Origin: Bradyrhizobium sp. SZCCT0148
GTDB taxonomy: Bacteria; Pseudomonadota; Alphaproteobacteria; Rhizobiales; Xanthobacteraceae
Reading direction: 5' to 3'
DNA: 64,000 nt
Assembly (NCBI RefSeq): GCF_018129985.1
Contig: NZ_JAFCKT010000015.1
Coordinates: 61,786-125,785 of the forward strand
This document shows, in pieces, positions 27,190 through 34,848 of the stretch (positions are counted from its first letter, which is position 1; each line of letters begins with the position of its first letter). The position numbers and the translations under genes are program-made. The notes beneath the pieces were generated by a model that worked only from the letters and a program-made list of their open reading frames with translations, ran no database searches and was not told the DNA's origin.

Positions 27190-27537
27190 ATGACCGAAAA
27201 CGATCCGACCGACGAAATCTCCGACATCGAAGATCGCATCGAGCGGCTGGCCGAGATCGCCGAGCGCTGCCGCAAGTACATCCTGGCGTCCAAGATCGCG
27301 ATCGCCGGCGGGGCGGCGCTGCTGGTGGTGACGATCCTCGGCGTGTTCGGCTTCGGTCAAACTGCCGCGCTCGGATCGATCGCGCTGGTACTGGGCGGGA
27401 TCGTCTCGCTCGGCTCGAACGTCAGCACGTTGCGGCAAACGGACGATGCCATCAGTGCTGCGGAGGCGCGGCGCGCGGCGTTGATCGGGAGCATCGACCT
27501 GCGTGTGGTCGCCGATGCGCCGCTGAAGCTGGTGTGA
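27190..27537 (+). CDS. two-helix membrane protein, hypothetical
   Basis: A 115-aa protein with a charged coiled N-terminus (DIEDRIERLAEIAERCRKYI) and two predicted membrane helices (about 32-55 and 60-80, rich in Gly/Ala/Leu/Ile). The tail is soluble. I have seen this layout in Bradyrhizobium genomes but know no function. A convergent 50-aa gene follows. Confidence 0.7.
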   Translation: MTENDPTDEISDIEDRIERLAEIAERCRKYILASKIAIAGGAALLVVTILGVFGFGQTAALGSIALVLGGIVSLGSNVSTLRQTDDAISAAEARRAALIGSIDLRVVADAPLKLV

Positions 27538-27558
27538 CGCATCCGGCGCCGGTTCGCA

Positions 27559-27711
27559 TCACGCGGCGGTCTTGAGCGTCAGCTCCGACAATTCGGTGCG
27601 GCATTCGGCGGCGAAGGCCTGAAGCTGTTCGGCGGTCTGCCGGTCGAGGATGGCTTTGGCCAGCCGCTCGGCGCGGGCGATCTGTCGCTTGAGATATTCG
27701 ATGCGGATCAT
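27559..27711 (-). CDS. 50-aa hypothetical protein
   Basis: The frame reads MIRIEYLKRQIARAERLAKA then ILDRQTAEQLQAFAAECRTE and ends LKTAA. It is amphipathic and helical throughout, with an AAAGGTGA-type site upstream. I recognise similar small proteins from Bradyrhizobium, but the function is unknown. Confidence 0.72.
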   Translation of the reverse strand: MIRIEYLKRQIARAERLAKAILDRQTAEQLQAFAAECRTELSELTLKTAA

Positions 27712-27783
27712 AGGTCACCTTTCGAACTGCGTCCTTTCGGTGGTGACTGTATGCCGGACGCGGACTTGACTATGTGAGGCGGA

Positions 27784-28437
27784 TCACGTTTCACGCGCTC
27801 TATCCGCCGCGGCGAAATGCGCCATCTGGTCGGCATGGGCCTTGGCGAAAGCGGGGCGGCCGGTGGCACGCGCGACGTAGGCGCGGCAGGCGGGGCTGTC
27901 CGCCAGGCCGCCGAAGCCATCGACGACGCGGAGCACGTCCGCCATCAGGATATCGGCGACCGAGAAGGAGCCTGCCAGCCATTCGCGGCTGGCGAGCACC
28001 GGCTCGAGACGCTTCAGCCGAAGCTTGAGGAAGTCGTCGACGAATTTCCAGGCCGCGGTGTCGGTCGGATGTCCCATGAACTTTGACATGCCCCAGGGCA
28101 GGCTGGCCATCTCCACCGAATTGAGCGCCGCGAAGACCCATTCCGTCGCCTCGGTGCGACCGCGCGGAGCGGATGGCATCAGCTTCGCGCTGAGCCCGCC
28201 GAGATGCAGCAGGATCGCGCCGGTCTCGAAGATCGAGATGTCGCCATCGGTCAGCCACGGCACCTGGCCGAACGGCTGGTGCGCGAAATGTGCGACGCCG
28301 CGATCGTCGAACGGGGCGCTAGCAACGCGGTAGGGCAAGGCGGCTTCTTCGAGCGCCCAGCGCACGCGCAAGTCGCGCACGAACCCGCGCGGCGCCTGGG
28401 GAACCCAGTTGAAGGTGGTCAGGGTCAGGTCGGCCAT
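27784..28437 (-). CDS. glutathione S-transferase family protein
   Basis: The start at 28437 (MADLTLTTFNWVPQAPRGF) follows GGAGACAGCAA and gives 217 aa; the longer frame upstream has no support. The N-terminal thioredoxin-like domain shows FGQVPWLTDGDISIFETGAI, with the cis-Pro (VPW) and the acidic-Thr glutathione contact. The C-terminal helical domain has WLAGSFSVADILMADVLRVV, typical of GSTs. The substrate is unknown. A dimeric-barrel protein is encoded divergently. Confidence 0.9.
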   Translation of the reverse strand: MADLTLTTFNWVPQAPRGFVRDLRVRWALEEAALPYRVASAPFDDRGVAHFAHQPFGQVPWLTDGDISIFETGAILLHLGGLSAKLMPSAPRGRTEATEWVFAALNSVEMASLPWGMSKFMGHPTDTAAWKFVDDFLKLRLKRLEPVLASREWLAGSFSVADILMADVLRVVDGFGGLADSPACRAYVARATGRPAFAKAHADQMAHFAAADRARET

Positions 28438-28576
28438 TTGCTGTCTCCATGGTTCGAAATGTCCTGGTTCGAACAAAGGACGAGCGAAGGGCGCGCGTTC
28501 CGACACTGGTGCCAACTCTTTTTGCCGCCGGTCACCTGAGCGGCTAAGCTTGCCTCAAACACCAGGAGGAAATCCG

Positions 28577-28891
28577 ATGCCGGCAGCTTTCTTCGTCGTC
28601 CGTGCCACCGTCGCCGATCCCGCCCGGCGCGCCGCGTTCGACAGATGGTACGAGATCGAACATGTGCCCGACGCGGTGAAGGCATTCGGCGCGAGCAAGG
28701 CGTGGCGGTTCTGGAGCCTCGACGATCCCTCGCTGCATCAGGCGATGTATCAGTTCGATGACGAGGCCAAGCTTGCGGCGATGCTGAAGGGCGATGCGCT
28801 CAAGCAACTGGTCGCCGATTTCAACCGCGACTGGCCCGACGTCAAGCGCTCGCGCGAGACGCTCGTGCTGGCGCAGGAGTTTTCCAGATAG
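28577..28891 (+). CDS. small dimeric alpha/beta-barrel-type protein (EthD-like)
   Basis: A 104-aa protein starting MPAAFFVVRATVADPARRAA with AGGAGG 7 bases upstream. The segment FDRWYEIEHVPDAVKAFG has the W-Y-x-x-E-H-x-P pattern of EthD-like and ferredoxin-like barrels. Catalytic residues cannot be assigned. It is divergent from the GST gene. Confidence 0.65.
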   Translation: MPAAFFVVRATVADPARRAAFDRWYEIEHVPDAVKAFGASKAWRFWSLDDPSLHQAMYQFDDEAKLAAMLKGDALKQLVADFNRDWPDVKRSRETLVLAQEFSR

Positions 28892-29009
28892 ATAGGGTGC
28901 ACCGAATGTTTGGCTCACAACGAATCTGAACACGCGATTCAGCCTTGGTTCACATCGCGACCGCGACACTTCCTCCGCATCACTTGCCAGGTAGCCGAGA
29001 GGATATGTC

Positions 29010-29294
29010 ATGGAGCGCCGGAACTTTTTGAAACTTGCATTGAGTGTGACGGCGGGCGCCGCCGTCTTTGCTGCGACCGCGCAGGCCGCGCCATTGTCGC
29101 CGCAGTCGGTCGGCGATCCCGCGCGCATGCCGCAAGGCAATCCCGACGCTCATCCTGCCGTCACCACCAGCGAGGAAGCCGCCAAGCTGACGCCCGAACA
29201 GGTGCACTGGCGTGGTCATCACCGCCACTGGGGCTGGCGCCGCCGTCATTGGCGCCGGCATTACCGGCGCTGGCACCGTCGCCATGGCTGGTAA
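29010..29294 (+). CDS. Tat-signal protein with His/Arg/Trp-rich tail
   Basis: The 94-aa product begins MERRNFLKLALSVTAGAAVF, a clear twin-arginine signal (RRNFLK) followed by an AQA cleavage site near residue 26. The mature part has a Pro/Gln head and a tail from residue 66 made of His, Arg and Trp (HWRGHHRHWGWRRRHWRRH). A cluster like this could bind metal, heme or acidic polymers. Export in folded form suggests a cofactor is bound in the cytoplasm. Function unknown. Confidence 0.75.
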   Translation: MERRNFLKLALSVTAGAAVFAATAQAAPLSPQSVGDPARMPQGNPDAHPAVTTSEEAAKLTPEQVHWRGHHRHWGWRRRHWRRHYRRWHRRHGW

Positions 29295-29315
29295 GCCCTG
29301 CAAGGCGTGAATTGG

Positions 29316-29343
29316 ACGGGGATCGCAGCCGCGGTCCCCGTTT
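29316..29343 (+). terminator. terminator after the Tat-signal gene
   Basis: ACGGGGA (29316-29322) pairs with TCCCCGT (29335-29341), followed by TTTCG. It lies 22 bases after the stop of the + strand gene, so it is probably its intrinsic terminator. Confidence 0.6.
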
Positions 29344-29402
29344 CGATTCAAGGCTGCTCACATGTCAGAACACAAGGATCGGCACGGCAAGCCCGAAACG
29401 AA

Positions 29403-29435
29403 AATGGCCGCGCAGGCTGAACCCGCGCGGCCATT
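29403..29435 (-). terminator. terminator for the minus-strand Cys-rich gene
   Basis: An 11-bp perfect stem (AATGGCCGCGC at 29403-29413, GCGCGGCCATT at 29425-29435) is followed on the minus strand by TTCGTTTCG. It lies just downstream of the gene ending at 29452. Confidence 0.7.
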
Positions 29436-29451
29436 ATGCGATGCAAGAAGA

Positions 29452-29700
29452 TCAGAACGGGCGGCAGCGGCCGGCATACCAGCGGAAGCCATAGGGGCAC
29501 ACCCGTGCGCTGGGTACCACGACGACGGGCGGGGCGACCACCACAGGGGCGGGGCGCACGACGACCGTCCGGCCCATCGGGCGGCAGCCACCATAGGGGC
29601 CACGATACCAGCCCGGGCCGCAACCCTGCGCGGCGCTGGCGGCCTCGCTGAAACCGACGACCGCGCTGGCGAGCATGGCGGCGGCGAACAGGTATTTCAT
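29452..29700 (-). CDS. small secreted Gly/Cys protein of the GCG-CRPN type
   Basis: The 82-aa product has a signal peptide (residues 1-23, ending ASA) and then AQGCGPGWYRGPYGGCRPM, the GCGPGWHRGPYGGCRPN-like head seen in many rhizobial small exported proteins. A Val/Pro/Ala-rich middle and a second Cys motif (VCPYGFRWYAGRCRPF) follow. Four Cys could form disulfides. Function unknown. It is convergent with the Tat-signal gene. Confidence 0.8.
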   Translation of the reverse strand: MKYLFAAAMLASAVVGFSEAASAAQGCGPGWYRGPYGGCRPMGRTVVVRPAPVVVAPPVVVVPSARVCPYGFRWYAGRCRPF

Positions 29701-29893
29701 GTGATCTTCCTTCTCGTCCTAGGAGCAAGTCATTAGCGGCTTGGCGCTTGTGGCGCACAATGAATCAAGAGACACGATTCGACATGTTAAAATTTTGCAA
29801 CCATGCCGACCCGGGGCGATCCAAACCTGCCAATCATGACCTGAATGCGGCATGAACGTTCTGCGCGTACGGCTTCATGCGACGCGGATGGCG

Positions 29894-29928
29894 CTGGAGC
29901 CCGTCAGATGAATCGGGACGGGCTCCAG
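29894..29928. terminator. perfect 12-bp hairpin near the alpha/beta hydrolase end
   Basis: CTGGAGCCCGTC (29894-29905) pairs exactly with GACGGGCTCCAG (29917-29928) across an 11-base loop. It lies 45 bases beyond the stop of the minus-strand hydrolase. There is no T run on that strand, while GTTCTTGTTT follows on the plus strand. A terminator or stability element is likely. The rest of the 29701-29972 gap shows no gene. Confidence 0.5.
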
Positions 29929-29972
29929 GTTCTTGTTTGACGCGTTGTCTTGATGCGAACGCTGACAACGCT

Positions 29973-30983
29973 CTACCGGCCGAGAAAGCCCAGCACCAAC
30001 TCCTTGTACTTGTCCGGAGCCTCCAGGAAGACCAGGTGACCGGTGTCCGGAATGACCTCAGCTCGCGCATTTGGCATCTTCGCCGCAAAAGCCTTCGCCA
30101 GCTCGGCGTTCTGACCCATCCTGGGCCGTAGTGCCTCCGGCGCGTTCGGCCGGCCCGGCGCGTTGTGATCGTCGGCGCCCATGATGAACAGCGTGGGTTC
30201 GGTGACGAGAGGAATCTCATGCGCGACCGGCTCGCGATAGATCATCTGGCCGGAGCTGGCGAAGGCGCGCAGCCAGCGCGGGTAGTCGGGGCTGCCCTTG
30301 ATGTTGAAGCGGGCGTCGATGTACGGCGTGATCGCATCAGGGGGCAGCTTGATTGCGTAGTTGGTTTGCAGCTGCTTGCGATAGCCGTCGGCGGTGAGCT
30401 TGTCCTCGGTCGCAATGATCGCCTCGGTCGGTGTCGGTGGCACGTAGAGGCGGTAGTCCTCCAGCCCGATCGGCGCCGTCAGCACGAGGTGGGCGACGCG
30501 GTCGGGGTAGGCGCGGGCGATGCGCACGCCCAGCATTCCGCCGAGTGAATGGGCGATAATGTCGGCCTTGTTGATTTCCAAATGATCGAGCAGCGCGATG
30601 GTGTTGCGCGCCAGCGTGTCGAAATGCAGTTCGCCCGCGGGCTTGGAGGATTTGCCGAAACCGATCTGGTCCGGGACCACGACGCGGTAGCCGGCCTCGT
30701 TCAGCATCGTGATGACAGGGGCCCAATAGCTCGACGGGAAATTGCGCCCATGCAGCAGCACCACGGTGCGGCCGTTCGGCTGTGCAGGCGCGACGTCCAT
30801 ATAGGCCATGCTGAGCTGCTCGCCGTCGTTGACGATCGGCAACTGGCGCACGGGGTAGGGATAGGCAAAACCCTCGAGCGCGATGCCATAGGGCTCGCGT
30901 GGGGGCGTGTCTGCGGCGCGCGCGGTGGTGAGCAGGGAAGCAAGGAGAGCGGCCGCGAGGGCGGCCGGGAGGGTGCGGATCAT
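29973..30983 (-). CDS. exported alpha/beta hydrolase
   Basis: The 336-aa product has a signal peptide (residues 1-23, ending ARA). The fold is clear: the oxyanion segment VVLLHGRNFPSS (74-85), the nucleophile elbow AHSLGGM with Ser146, the acid region FIMGADDHNAPGR near 265-277, and the catalytic His in DTGHLVFLE near 315. It acts outside the cytoplasm on an unknown ester, lactone or epoxide. Lid residues are not recognisable. Confidence 0.9.
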   Translation of the reverse strand: MIRTLPAALAAALLASLLTTARAADTPPREPYGIALEGFAYPYPVRQLPIVNDGEQLSMAYMDVAPAQPNGRTVVLLHGRNFPSSYWAPVITMLNEAGYRVVVPDQIGFGKSSKPAGELHFDTLARNTIALLDHLEINKADIIAHSLGGMLGVRIARAYPDRVAHLVLTAPIGLEDYRLYVPPTPTEAIIATEDKLTADGYRKQLQTNYAIKLPPDAITPYIDARFNIKGSPDYPRWLRAFASSGQMIYREPVAHEIPLVTEPTLFIMGADDHNAPGRPNAPEALRPRMGQNAELAKAFAAKMPNARAEVIPDTGHLVFLEAPDKYKELVLGFLGR

Positions 30984-31105
30984 GGTGGCTCTCTAACGGT
31001 CAGGGAATGATCGTTCGCATAAGCGCGTGGACGGCCGGGTCAAGCGCGGCCACGGTGAGAGTAGGCGTTCACACGCAAACGTGCGACGTCACACGAATGG
31101 CGTGA

Positions 31106-31207
31106 TCAGTCCTTCCCGTCGCGGAACAGCGTGGCAAACTGCTTCTCGCCGGTGCGCGTCAAGGGCATTGTTGTGCCGGTGGCGGCTGGAGGAAGCGTCT
31201 GGATGCA
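31106..31207 (-). pseudogene. decayed 3' fragment of an ArsR-type regulator
   Basis: Read on the minus strand to a stop at 31106, the sequence gives LTRTGEKQFATLFRDGKD. This matches the end of the intact ArsR gene (FTRTGEKQFAALFGSDAG, 31784-32482) in 13 of 18 positions. The match is only about 18 codons and fades upstream into the stop of the next gene. It looks like a remnant of a second regulator copy. The 168-aa gene 31208-31714 thus lies between two ArsR tails. Confidence 0.6.
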
Positions 31208-31714
31208 TCATTCGATCTTCGGCGAGGTCTCGAAATTGCCGTCGGTATTCATCGTGTACAGATGCTTCAGGCGGCCGCCTTCGCCGAGCAGGTAATAGTG
31301 ATTGCCGATGACGCCGGTCTCGTTGCGCGCGCCGCGAAAGACGATGAGCCGGCTGCTGGCGCGGCTGACCACGGCGTCGAAATCGTCGCCGACCTCACGC
31401 CAGCCGGACACCGTGAACAATTGGGTGATGCGGCCGGTGCGGGCATCCAGCAGTACGGGGGCGACGCAGGCCGAACCGCAGGGCAGCTTGACGACGTAAT
31501 AGTGGCCGGCCGCGCTGACCTTGTCGTCGCCGATGGCTTGATCAAACTGCTCGCGAACGTCGCGCAAATATTGGTTGTGCAGGCGCGGCCTTGCCGGTTT
31601 TCCGGTGAAGACCTTGGCCGGATAGTCGGCGAATTTGGGAACGACATCCGCATGGGCCGGCAGGATGTACCCCGCAATGAGCAGGGCAGGAAGCAGACGT
31701 AGCAGGCGGTGCAT
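31208..31714 (-). CDS. exported hypothetical protein
   Basis: The start at 31714 (MHRLLRLLPALLIAGYILPA) gives 168 aa with a signal peptide ending HADV. The mature part has two Cys in a C-G-S-A-C motif (LPCGSACVAPVLLDARTGRI) and a repeated beta-rich layout with VVKLP, LIVFRGA and GNHYYLLG. I do not recognise a named family. It is read in the same direction as the ArsR gene, 69 bases downstream, so they may be co-transcribed. Confidence 0.72.
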   Translation of the reverse strand: MHRLLRLLPALLIAGYILPAHADVVPKFADYPAKVFTGKPARPRLHNQYLRDVREQFDQAIGDDKVSAAGHYYVVKLPCGSACVAPVLLDARTGRITQLFTVSGWREVGDDFDAVVSRASSRLIVFRGARNETGVIGNHYYLLGEGGRLKHLYTMNTDGNFETSPKIE

Positions 31715-31783
31715 GGGGGTCTCGAAAGCGTTCTCGCCCCGATTGGTCGCCCGGCCAGGCGAATGGTTCAAGCGTTGCGAGGG

Positions 31784-32482
31784 CTAGCCGGCATCACTGC
31801 CGAACAGCGCCGCAAACTGCTTTTCGCCGGTGCGGGTGAAGTTCACCACGCGGCTGCCCGGCGTGGTGTCGCGCGCGGCCCATTTCAGCTCGGCGAAACG
31901 CTGCATCATGGCGGCGCCGAGCGTGCCGGCGAGATGATGGCGGCGCTCGCTCCAGTCGAGGCAGGCCTTGCACACCGGCCGCCGCGGATGGGTGAGCATG
32001 CCGCGCGAGATCTGCAGGTGCTTGGCAAGGAAGCGTTCGCCTTCGGCCGTCAGCTCGATGTCCTGCTTCTTCTGCCGGATCAGGTTTCGAATGCGCAGGC
32101 TATCGAGCATCTGTACGCCGAGATCCCCGGCGAGATGGTCGTAGCAGATCCGCGCGCGGCGCAGCGCCGGATCCTTCGGCCCGGTGCGCACGCGCATGTG
32201 GCCGGTGCGCGCGGCAAGGCCTGCGAGGCCTTCGAGCACGCTGGCAACGTCGTCGTCGGTGAGGCGGTAGTAGCGGTGCCGGCCCTGCTTCTCCGGCTCG
32301 ACCAGCCCGCCCGTCTCGAGCTTGGCCAGATGCGAGCTCGCGGTCTGCGGCGTGATGCCGGCCTCCTGCGCCAGTTCGCTCGCCGTGAGCGCGCGGCCGT
32401 TCATCAGAGCGGTGAGCATGTTGGCGCGTGCGGGATCGCCGACCAGCGAGGCGACCAGGGCAATGTCGGGACCTGATTTCAT
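31784..32482 (-). CDS. ArsR family winged-helix regulator with long C-terminal domain
   Basis: The 232-aa product starts MKSGPDIALVASLVGDPARA and has the winged helix (LTASELAQEAGITPQTASSH, then LAKLETGGLVEPEKQGRHRY). It is twice the length of simple ArsR proteins; the extra half includes HPRRPVCKACLDWSERRHHL with a CxxC and nearby His residues that could bind metal. A fragment of this C-terminus is repeated at 31106. The target genes are unknown; the downstream exported protein is the likely partner. Confidence 0.88.
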   Translation of the reverse strand: MKSGPDIALVASLVGDPARANMLTALMNGRALTASELAQEAGITPQTASSHLAKLETGGLVEPEKQGRHRYYRLTDDDVASVLEGLAGLAARTGHMRVRTGPKDPALRRARICYDHLAGDLGVQMLDSLRIRNLIRQKKQDIELTAEGERFLAKHLQISRGMLTHPRRPVCKACLDWSERRHHLAGTLGAAMMQRFAELKWAARDTTPGSRVVNFTRTGEKQFAALFGSDAG

Positions 32483-32538
32483 GCTTCGATGGTAGCCGAA
32501 GCATTCCAGTCGGGCAAGGCGCTAATACTTCAACTCGT

Positions 32539-32625
32539 CGTCATTGCGAGGAGCGCAGCGACGAAGCAATCCAGACTGTCTCCGAAGAGAGATTCCTGGA
32601 TTGCTTCGCTGCGCTCGCAATGACG
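32539..32625. repeat. 87-bp interspersed palindromic repeat, copy 2
   Basis: Same length and ends as the element at 18817-18903 (CGTCATTGCGAG and CTCGCAATGACG). Inner arms pair almost fully: GCGCAGCGACGAAGCAATCC with GGATTGCTTCGCTGCGC, with small bulges. It lies 23 bases before the NIPSNAP-like gene, within its 5' region. Confidence 0.9.
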
Positions 32626-32648
32626 ATGCGGAAACACAGGAGCCCATC

Positions 32649-32957
32649 ATGTCCGTCACCGTCTTCATTCGTTACCAGATCGACCCGTTCAAGCGCGCGC
32701 AGTTCGAGGACTATTCGAAGCGCTGGCTCACCATCATCCCGAAATGCGGCGGCGACCTGATCGGCTATTTCATGCCGCATGAGGGCACCAACAACATCGC
32801 CTCCGCGCTGATCAGCTTCGAGAGTCTGGCCGCCTATGAGGCCTATCGCGCGCGGCTGCGGCAGGATGCGGAGGGCATGGCGAACTTCCATTTCGCCGAG
32901 GAACACAAGTTCATCCTCGCCGAAGAACGCACATTCCTGCGCAAGGTGGTATTGTAG
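32649..32957 (+). CDS. NIPSNAP family protein
   Basis: The 102-aa product (MSVTVFIRYQIDPFKRAQFE) contains CGGDLIGYFMPHEGTNNIAS and FESLAAYEAYRARLRQDAEG, the NIPSNAP dimeric-barrel pattern. AGGAG lies upstream. Function is unknown in bacteria. It is followed 24 bases later by another small dimeric-barrel protein. Confidence 0.88.
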   Translation: MSVTVFIRYQIDPFKRAQFEDYSKRWLTIIPKCGGDLIGYFMPHEGTNNIASALISFESLAAYEAYRARLRQDAEGMANFHFAEEHKFILAEERTFLRKVVL

Positions 32958-32981
32958 GCGAAGCAGCAGCAGGAGATGCCC

Positions 32982-33332
32982 ATGATCGCCGTGATCTTCG
33001 AGGTCTGGCCGAAGCCGGAACACCGGCAGGACTATTTCGACCTCGCAGCCGATTTGAGGCCGATCCTGCAAACCATCGACGGCTTCATCTCGGTCGAGCG
33101 TTTCGAGAGCCTGACCGACAAGGGGAAGATCCTGTCGGTATCGTTCTGGCGCGACGAGGCCGCCGTGCAGGCCTGGCGCAACACGATGGAGCATCGCCGC
33201 ACCCAAGCGAAGGGCAGGGCGCAGATCTTCGCCGACTATCATCTGCGCATCGCCAGCGTTGTCAGGGACTACAGCATGAATGATCGCGAGCAGGCGCCGA
33301 AGGACAGCCGCGCGGTGCACGACGCGCACTAG
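32982..33332 (+). CDS. antibiotic biosynthesis monooxygenase (ABM) domain protein
   Basis: The start at 32982 is chosen for its spacing from CAGGAG (an ATG at 32976 is too close). The 116-aa product has FEVWPKPEHRQDYFDLAADL and FWRDEAAVQAWRNTMEHRRT, the ABM dimeric-barrel layout, where the W-R-x-x-x-x-H pattern is typical. Such proteins act as small monooxygenases or quinone-binding proteins. Probable operon with the NIPSNAP-like gene. Confidence 0.85.
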   Translation: MIAVIFEVWPKPEHRQDYFDLAADLRPILQTIDGFISVERFESLTDKGKILSVSFWRDEAAVQAWRNTMEHRRTQAKGRAQIFADYHLRIASVVRDYSMNDREQAPKDSRAVHDAH

Positions 33333-33383
33333 CGCGTTGAGCAGTGTGCGCCTATGTCTGCGCGGCCAACAGGGGAGAGAAAC

Positions 33384-34193
33384 ATGCACGTCACGACCGC
33401 CGACAAGCGCGCGAGCTTCAAGAAGCTGCACGAAAGCGGCTGCTTCATCCTGCCGAATCCGGTCGATATCGGAAGTGCCAAGGCGTTGCAGCATCTCGGT
33501 TTCAAGGCGCTTGCGTCATCGAGCGCGGGCTTTGCCTGGACCATCGGCAAGGCCGACAACCACGTCACCGTCGAGGACGTCTGTCAGCATCTGGCAGCAT
33601 TGAGCTCGGCCGTTGACATCCCCGTCAACGCCGATTTCGAGGGCGGCTTTGCGGTCGAGGCGGACAGGGTCGCGGACAATGTCGAGCGCTGCGTGCGCAC
33701 CGGCGTCGCGGGCCTCTCAATCGAGGATTCCACTGGCGACAAACACAATCCGATCTACGAGAGCGCGCTCGCGGTCGAGCGCATCAAGGCCTCGCGCAGG
33801 GCGATCGGTGACAGCGGCGTGCTGCTGGTCGGCCGCTGCGAAGCCTTTTTGTGGGGCGTGACCGACTTGAAGTTCGTCATCGACCGGCTCACCGCTTACG
33901 CCGATGCCGGCGCCGATTGCCTCTATGCGCCGGGCCTGAAGACTCGCGAAGACATCGCGGCCGTGGTGAAGGCTGTCGCACCAAAGCCGTTCAACCTCCT
34001 GATCGGCGCCTCCGGCCTGTCGTTGCAGGAAGCCGGGGATCTCGGCGTACGCCGCATCAGCGTCGGTGGCTCGCTCGCCCGCGCCGCCTGGGGAGGCTTC
34101 ATGCGCGCGGCCAAGGAAATGGCGGAGAAAGGCACGTTCACAGAGCTCGGCAGCGGCTACCCCGGCGGCGAGCTCAACAAGATGTTCAGCTAA
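33384..34193 (+). CDS. isocitrate lyase/PEP mutase family protein
   Basis: The 269-aa product (start 33384 after GGGGAGAGAAAC) shows the fold signatures ILPNPVDIGSAKALQHLGFK, NADFEGGFAVEADRVADNVE and GLSIEDSTGDKHNPIYESAL. The KKCGH loop of true isocitrate lyase is absent, so this belongs to the broad family that includes oxaloacetate hydrolases, 2,3-dimethylmalate lyase and carboxyphosphonoenolpyruvate-type enzymes. The exact reaction is unknown. It is followed by a 12-bp terminator hairpin shared with a convergent gene. Confidence 0.88.
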   Translation: MHVTTADKRASFKKLHESGCFILPNPVDIGSAKALQHLGFKALASSSAGFAWTIGKADNHVTVEDVCQHLAALSSAVDIPVNADFEGGFAVEADRVADNVERCVRTGVAGLSIEDSTGDKHNPIYESALAVERIKASRRAIGDSGVLLVGRCEAFLWGVTDLKFVIDRLTAYADAGADCLYAPGLKTREDIAAVVKAVAPKPFNLLIGASGLSLQEAGDLGVRRISVGGSLARAAWGGFMRAAKEMAEKGTFTELGSGYPGGELNKMFS

Positions 34194-34198
34194 ACGAA

Positions 34199-34226
34199 AG
34201 CGGCGGGACCGTTCGGTCCCGCCGCT
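34199..34226. terminator. bidirectional terminator
   Basis: A perfect 12-bp stem (AGCGGCGGGACC at 34199-34210, GGTCCCGCCGCT at 34215-34226) with loop GTTC lies between convergent genes ending at 34193 and 34255. The T tract is poor on both strands. Confidence 0.7.
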
Positions 34227-34254
34227 ATCGGATATCGCCAAGCCTACTTCACGC

Positions 34255-34683
34255 TTACTTCGTGCTGTCAGACGGCCTCTGCGTATCCGGCGCCGGCTTC
34301 GCCGCCGGCGTATCCGGAGCGGGCGCAGTGGGCCGGCTCGGGGCTGCGCCGGTGGTCACGCCCGGCTCGGTGTTGTTACGCGGCGTCACGTCGCGCATGC
34401 CGGGAGGCGCAGCCGGATTGGTCGCAGGCGCCTGCTGGGCGGTTTGCGTCGGCGGCGTCGTGCTCGCCTGGTTGCCGTTGGTGGTGTTGTTCAGGCCGTA
34501 GAACACGGCACCCAGCACAAGCGCGATCGCGACGGCGAACATCGCAACCTTGCCGCTGGAGGCGGGGCCTTCACCAAGCTCTGGGTCGACCTGTAGGTCG
34601 GCATCCCGGCGCGCCGCACGTACATACTTATCGTCGGCGAGGTTCGGGCGGTACGGATCGTTGGGAAAACGGTCGTCAGCCAT
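34255..34683 (-). CDS. single-pass membrane protein with Pro/Thr/Ala-rich tail
   Basis: The start at 34683 (MADDRFPNDPYRPNLADDKY) follows GAGGAGACCC and gives 142 aa. The cytoplasmic head is acidic; a single helix lies at about 47-65 (VAMFAVAIALVLGAVFYGL). The rest is a flexible tail of Thr, Pro, Ala and Gln repeats, probably periplasmic. No known domain is visible. Function unknown. Confidence 0.72.
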   Translation of the reverse strand: MADDRFPNDPYRPNLADDKYVRAARRDADLQVDPELGEGPASSGKVAMFAVAIALVLGAVFYGLNNTTNGNQASTTPPTQTAQQAPATNPAAPPGMRDVTPRNNTEPGVTTGAAPSRPTAPAPDTPAAKPAPDTQRPSDSTK

Positions 34684-34848
34684 CGGTTGGGTCTCCTCGT
34701 TTAAGACACCAGGACAACCCGTAGATGCGAGATTCTGTTCCGCCCGCGTCATGTTTTGGTCGCATGTTGCCCTGCCGGCAGGAATCGGGAACCTGTCTGT
34801 CAGAGAATCGAATGTGGGTTCCAGGACCGCGACAAGGGGAACAAGCCG

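Noticed and set aside
32544..32648. N-terminal extension of the NIPSNAP-like protein starting at 32544
   Set aside because: It translates the palindromic repeat itself; the true start at 32649 has an AGGAG site.
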